From: Acidobacteriaceae bacterium
Lineage (GTDB): Bacteria > Acidobacteriota > Terriglobia > Terriglobales > Acidobacteriaceae
Direction: 5' to 3'
NCBI GenBank assembly: GCA_003139975.1
Contig: PLHN01000381.1
Span: forward strand, 1-18,106
Length of the DNA: 18,106 nucleotides
Part shown: one piece after another, positions 15,342 to 18,106 of the stretch
How positions within the stretch are numbered: the stretch's first letter is position 1
How the letters are laid out: each line of letters starts with the position of its first letter
Position numbers and translations under genes: made by a program
The notes under the pieces: generated by a model
What the model saw: the letters and a program-made list of their open reading frames with translations, nothing else
What the model was told of the DNA's origin: nothing
The model's database searches: none

Positions 15342-16382
15342 CTACTTCGCCACCACTGGCTGCGGGGGCACGTCTTCGACGCTCGCCTCGCGCAGAAACT
15401 TTGCGGCCTCTTCGGGTGGGGTGGGATTGATGTAGAAGCCAGTGCCCCATTCGAATCCGGCGGTCTTGGTCAACTTGGGCATGAATTCAATGTGCCAGTG
15501 ATAGTGCTCGTTGGTCGGGTCCTGCACCGGAGAAGAGTGCACGACCAGGTTGTAGGGAGGATTGTCGAGCACGCGGTCGGCTTTCATCAGCAGCAACTTC
15601 AGCGCCTTCGCCAGGTTCTCAAACATCTGCGACGACGAATTCTCAAATGCCGACTCATGCCGCTTGGGCAGAATCCAGGTTTCAAACGGAAACCTTGGAG
15701 CATACGGCGCCAGCGTCACAAAATCTTCGTTCTCGGCTACCACGCGAATCCCGCTCTCGAGATCCTGCCGGATGCCGTCGCAGAAAACGCACCGTTCCTT
15801 GTAGATGTAATACTGCTTGGCGCCCTGTAGTTCTTCCACAACGTAAATGGGCAGAATGGGCAAGGCAATCAGTTGCGAGTGCGAATGCTCAAGCGATGCC
15901 CCCGCGGCTTCTCCGTGGTTCTTGAAAAGCAGAATGTATTTGAAGCGCCGATCCTTCTTCAGATCGAGGATCCGATCCCGGAATGCCCACAGCACATCTT
16001 CGATCCTCTTCGCCGGCAGCATCGCCAGAGTGGTGTTGTGGTCGGGAGTCTCGATAATGACTTCGTGCGCTCCGACGCCATTCATCTTGTCGAACATGCC
16101 CTCGGCCTGCTTGTTCAAATTGCCTTCGATGCCAAGCGCCGGAAACTTGTTCGGCACGACGCGTACGGTCCAGCCCGCGGCGTCCTTCAGGGGACCACCA
16201 GAATTGTTCGGCCGGTAGGCCAAAATTTCCGATGGAGTCTTGTTCTCGTTGCCGTAGCAGAAGGGACAGAACCCGCCTTTGATCCGCACCGCCTCGCGCA
16301 CGAAGTCATGCGGGCGTTTGGCGCGATCTGTGGAAATAATCACCCACCGGCCAACGACCGGGTCTTTCCTTAATTCGGGCAC
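15342..16382 (-). CDS. galT: Galactose-1-phosphate uridylyltransferase (GalT family)
   Basis: The 346-residue product has the two HIT-type halves of GalT, which exchanges UMP between UDP-glucose and galactose-1-phosphate in the Leloir pathway. A zinc pair CPFC (39, 42), His115 in TPDH and the active site HSHSQ (166-170, nucleophile His168) are present, with KNHGEAAGASLEHSHSQ matching the conserved loop. The second half has HYHWHIEF. Usual GalTs have HPHGQ; HSHSQ is a variant, and such enzymes may act on other sugar phosphates or as ADP-forming relatives, so the substrate is less sure than the family. The start is GTG at 16382, directly after the TAG of the upstream yraN gene with no bases between, and AAGGA lies within that gene's end; coupled translation is likely. 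Confidence 0.87.
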   Translation of the reverse strand: MPELRKDPVVGRWVIISTDRAKRPHDFVREAVRIKGGFCPFCYGNENKTPSEILAYRPNNSGGPLKDAAGWTVRVVPNKFPALGIEGNLNKQAEGMFDKMNGVGAHEVIIETPDHNTTLAMLPAKRIEDVLWAFRDRILDLKKDRRFKYILLFKNHGEAAGASLEHSHSQLIALPILPIYVVEELQGAKQYYIYKERCVFCDGIRQDLESGIRVVAENEDFVTLAPYAPRFPFETWILPKRHESAFENSSSQMFENLAKALKLLLMKADRVLDNPPYNLVVHSSPVQDPTNEHYHWHIEFMPKLTKTAGFEWGTGFYINPTPPEEAAKFLREASVEDVPPQPVVAK

Positions 16383-16880
16383 CTACCGATAGTCCTTTCC
16401 GTGCGAACGTGCGAATCCATGATTGTACGCCACGGAAAACGCATTTTGAAACAGTTCAAACGATGGTTGAAGGAAGCCGCGATCGTAATAGACGGCAACC
16501 ACATCGAACCGCGGCCGGCACGAAGTGGGCATGTGCCGCAAAAAATCGCGCGCCACCAGCCGCAACTCGTCCCGTTTTTCCCGATCAACCGCGGCTTCTG
16601 CAGGTTTGACGGCGCGCGTCGTCCGCGTCTTCACTTCGATGAAGCACAGTATGTCCCCGTCCCACCCGACGATGTCAATCTCGCCGCGATGATTCGGGGA
16701 GCGATAATTGCGCGCGATCATCGTATAGCCGCGCCGGCGCAGGTAGAAGTAGGCGTCTTCCTCTCCGCGGCGTCCGGTTCGCAGATGCTCGGGTGCGTCC
16801 GGCAGATCGGGCTCGGGCGCCACACGATCGAGAAAATGCACGATGGCTTGCGTAAGGCGACCACCTAACATTGGGTACAC
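16383..16880 (-). CDS. YraN/UPF0102 family nuclease-fold protein
   Basis: The 165-residue product matches UPF0102 (YraN), a family with an archaeal Holliday-junction resolvase-like PD-(D/E)xK fold. Seen are GRRGEEDAYFYLRRRGY (36-52), RGEIDIVGWDGD (65-76, Asp69) and FIEVKTR (80-86, Glu82 and Lys84), then AAVDREKRDELRLVARDFL, all usual for the family. The nuclease core residues are intact; the biological role is not settled. About 35 extra N-terminal residues and a 20-residue C-terminal tail extend it beyond the common 115-125. The start is either GTG 16880 or ATG 16871; neither has a strong ribosome site, and an inverted repeat covers this area. It forms a touching pair with galT, an association with no obvious functional logic. 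Confidence 0.87.
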   Translation of the reverse strand: MYPMLGGRLTQAIVHFLDRVAPEPDLPDAPEHLRTGRRGEEDAYFYLRRRGYTMIARNYRSPNHRGEIDIVGWDGDILCFIEVKTRTTRAVKPAEAAVDREKRDELRLVARDFLRHMPTSCRPRFDVVAVYYDRGFLQPSFELFQNAFSVAYNHGFARSHGKDYR

Positions 16881-16915
16881 CAGCCCATGGTCAGAGTAGA
16901 CGGTGTATATGGGCT
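16876..16915 (-). promoter_or_regulatory. Two interleaved inverted repeats at the start of yraN
   Basis: On the minus strand AGCCCAT (16915-16909) can pair with ATGGGCT (16888-16882), and TACACC (16907-16902) with GGTGTA (16881-16876). The arms interleave, so with no bases between the third and fourth arms the two stems cannot readily coexist. The second stem would cover the GTG start at 16880. This may be a leader switch or a protein-binding site; chance is possible. Confidence 0.35.
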
Positions 16916-17009
16916 ACACGGTGATGCTCATCACGGACGATTCGGTCGGATTCGCTGGCCCTTGAAGATGCAGCGAGGTGGAATCCGCGAATAGATTGGA
17001 GAGCGGCGC

Positions 17010-17424
17010 TCAGTTTATGGCATCCGTGACGAGCTGCGTGGCGGCCCGAACTGGCTTTTCCTTGCCCAGCGTGTTCACCAGCACGACGCCGCCAAGCGCA
17101 ATCAGGCCTCCCCCCAAGGAGAGCGGCTTGGGCACTTCGTTCAGCCAGATCCAGGCGATTCCTATCGCCAGCACAGAAATCGCGTACAGCCGCGTGGTCG
17201 TCCTTCCGGCCGCGCCGTGCGACAGCACATACGCCCACGCTACGTAGGCAAGCGCTCCGGGAAAAATCCCGAGATAAAGCACTGCGCCAGTCGCCGCCAA
17301 GGGCGCGGCGCGCAGGGAACGTAACAGTCCGCCGGCGAAGGGCGCGAATGCCAGCAAAGGCCGAGGCCCAGATGACGAGCGCGAAACCGAGAGCAAGAAG
17401 TGTACGAGAGGTAAAGCGTGGCAT
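17010..17424 (-). pseudogene. EamA/DMT-family transporter with an internal deletion and frameshift
   Basis: A perfect AAGGAGG sits five bases before ATG 17424, which opens MPRFTSRTLLALGFALVIWASAFAGIRA, a typical first membrane helix of EamA drug/metabolite transporters. The match then stops. The remainder of the family pattern appears in another frame from about 17370 onwards: LLAFAPFAGGLLRSLRAAPLAATGAVLYLGIFPGALAYVAWAYVLS... LSLGGGLIALGGVVLVNTL, ending at TGA 17010. That is the last three or four helices of a protein of about 290-300 residues, so about 150-170 residues are missing and the frame has shifted at the junction near 17340-17370. An upstream start at 17498 in the second frame has no ribosome site and overlaps dinB, so it is unlikely to rescue the gene. 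Confidence 0.82.
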
Positions 17425-17478
17425 GGACGCCTCCTTTCATTTGGGTTTGAATTTTCGGGAAAGCGACGGACGAGCACC

Positions 17479-17982
17479 CTACCAGGTGTCGCCGCCACGT
17501 TCAGGAGGCCATGCGCCTGCCTGCCGCCGCAACAGGGCGATTTGGCCGGCGTGGTAACTGTTGTGCGCAGTGATCTGCCACAGCGTGGCGCGTACGGTGG
17601 ATTGGCGGGAAACTTTCTGGGGACTCACATCGCTCACAAGGCGGTCGAGCGTGGCGGAATCCGATTCAGCGAGGGAAGCCAATTGCGCGAGGTCGTCGAC
17701 GAAATGCTGGCGCGCCGCGTGCCACAGCGCTTCGTTCGCCAGCATGGCATGCTCCGGCCAGCTTTCAATCGCGCGATCGGGATTCCGTGGATTTTCTCCT
17801 GCGATTTTGCGCAGCTCGTGATCCATCCAGTAGTTCATGTGCATCACAATCTGCCAGATGGAATGGGGATAGCCTGGGAACCTCCGCGCTGCCAGCTTCG
17901 CGGAAATATCCTCTACACAAGCCACGGGATCGACGTGAGCGCCCCTGCCATACACGAGTTCGCGTAATGTGTTGTCGCTCAT
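17479..17982 (-). CDS. DinB-fold metal-binding protein
   Basis: The 167-residue product fits the DinB/YfiT four-helix fold. The three His that bind the divalent metal in this family are visible: His48 in SIWQIVMHMNYW, and His140 and His144 in LWQITAHNSYHAGQIALLRR, the latter a hallmark of the group. Family members include thiol-dependent S-transferases (bacillithiol, mycothiol) and many of unknown role; the substrate cannot be named here. There is no signal peptide. The ribosome site before ATG 17982 is weak (GAGAAACG). The stop lies 54 bases before the start of the broken transporter on the same strand, so both may once have been cotranscribed. Confidence 0.85.
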   Translation of the reverse strand: MSDNTLRELVYGRGAHVDPVACVEDISAKLAARRFPGYPHSIWQIVMHMNYWMDHELRKIAGENPRNPDRAIESWPEHAMLANEALWHAARQHFVDDLAQLASLAESDSATLDRLVSDVSPQKVSRQSTVRATLWQITAHNSYHAGQIALLRRQAGAWPPERGGDTW

Positions 17983-18106
17983 TGGTCGTTTCTCGAATCC
18001 GACTTGAACCGGTCATGTAGGGGGACTTGGCCGGGCCGTGTTCGGAAATCGATCAGCCCCCTGGGCCGCGGTCTCTTAAAATCCCAGGTTAGCGCGCCCA
18101 ATCACC
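17983..18106. other. Right-edge stretch without a gene
   Basis: This stretch should contain the promoter of the DinB-fold gene, but no convincing -35/-10 pair was found on the minus strand. No RNA gene or repeat is visible. Confidence 0.4.

Noticed and set aside
17010..17498. A functional short transporter starting at 17498
   Set aside because: No ribosome site, overlap with the DinB-fold gene, and a non-hydrophobic N-terminal part; the frame start is best explained as chance upstream of a broken gene.
18000..18106. tRNA-like segment at the right edge
   Set aside because: TTCGAATCC at about 17992 suggests a T-loop, but no acceptor or anticodon stem can be built around it.
1..18106. CRISPR array, insertion sequence, prophage or toxin-antitoxin pair
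   Set aside because: No regularly spaced identical repeats, transposase, integrase or paired small toxin/antitoxin genes were seen on either strand.

Overview
The window looks like chromosomal DNA of a high-GC Acidobacteriota bacterium, probably near Terriglobales/Koribacter. This is inferred from the overall protein content (a secreted Ig-domain protein with a matrixin-like domain, repeat-type phasins, a GalT of the HSHSQ type, a small CxxC/HxC protein) and from the style of the intergenic repeats. No marker gene is present to fix the taxon. No rRNA, tRNA, CRISPR array, integrase or transposase was found.

Layout. (1) 1-67 is the 3' end of an unidentified gene. (2) 68-657 is non-coding and holds a mosaic of inverted and direct repeats. 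(3) 658-5804 (minus) is a likely operon for the cell surface: a small exported protein or lipoprotein, an 1128-residue protein with a matrixin-type fold whose catalytic residues are all replaced, and a secreted beta-rich protein with an internal duplication. (4) 5955-13678 is a lipid/storage-granule neighbourhood. It has two paralogous phasin-like proteins built of repeats of about 46 residues, the regulator PhaR, a GHSLG alpha/beta-hydrolase, an ABC1/UbiB-type kinase-like protein, a CrtC/AttH-like lipocalin-fold protein and a patatin phospholipase. (5) 13679-14147 has no gene but carries AT-rich 24-bp repeats. (6) 14148-15250 has a small CxxC/HxC protein and an exported cache-domain protein followed by a clear terminator. 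(7) 15342-17982 (minus) has a YraN-GalT pair with touching reading frames, a broken EamA-family transporter and a DinB-fold protein.

The best-supported functional unit is the PhaR-phasin regulon. Each phasin gene has a near-consensus sigma70 promoter (TTGACG-17-TATATT and TTGACA-17-TATAGT). In each case a perfect TGCTGCA-N-TGCAGCA palindrome lies 7-8 bp past the -10 box. Both palindromes contain CTGC-N3-GCAG, the motif described for PhaR of Paracoccus. phaR itself lies divergently beside phasin 2, with a weaker TGC-N3-GCA site in its own leader. The inferred circuit is that PhaR blocks both phasin promoters until storage polymer titrates it away, and may repress itself. No PHA synthase or depolymerase of a classical type is in the window, so the stored polymer is not established.
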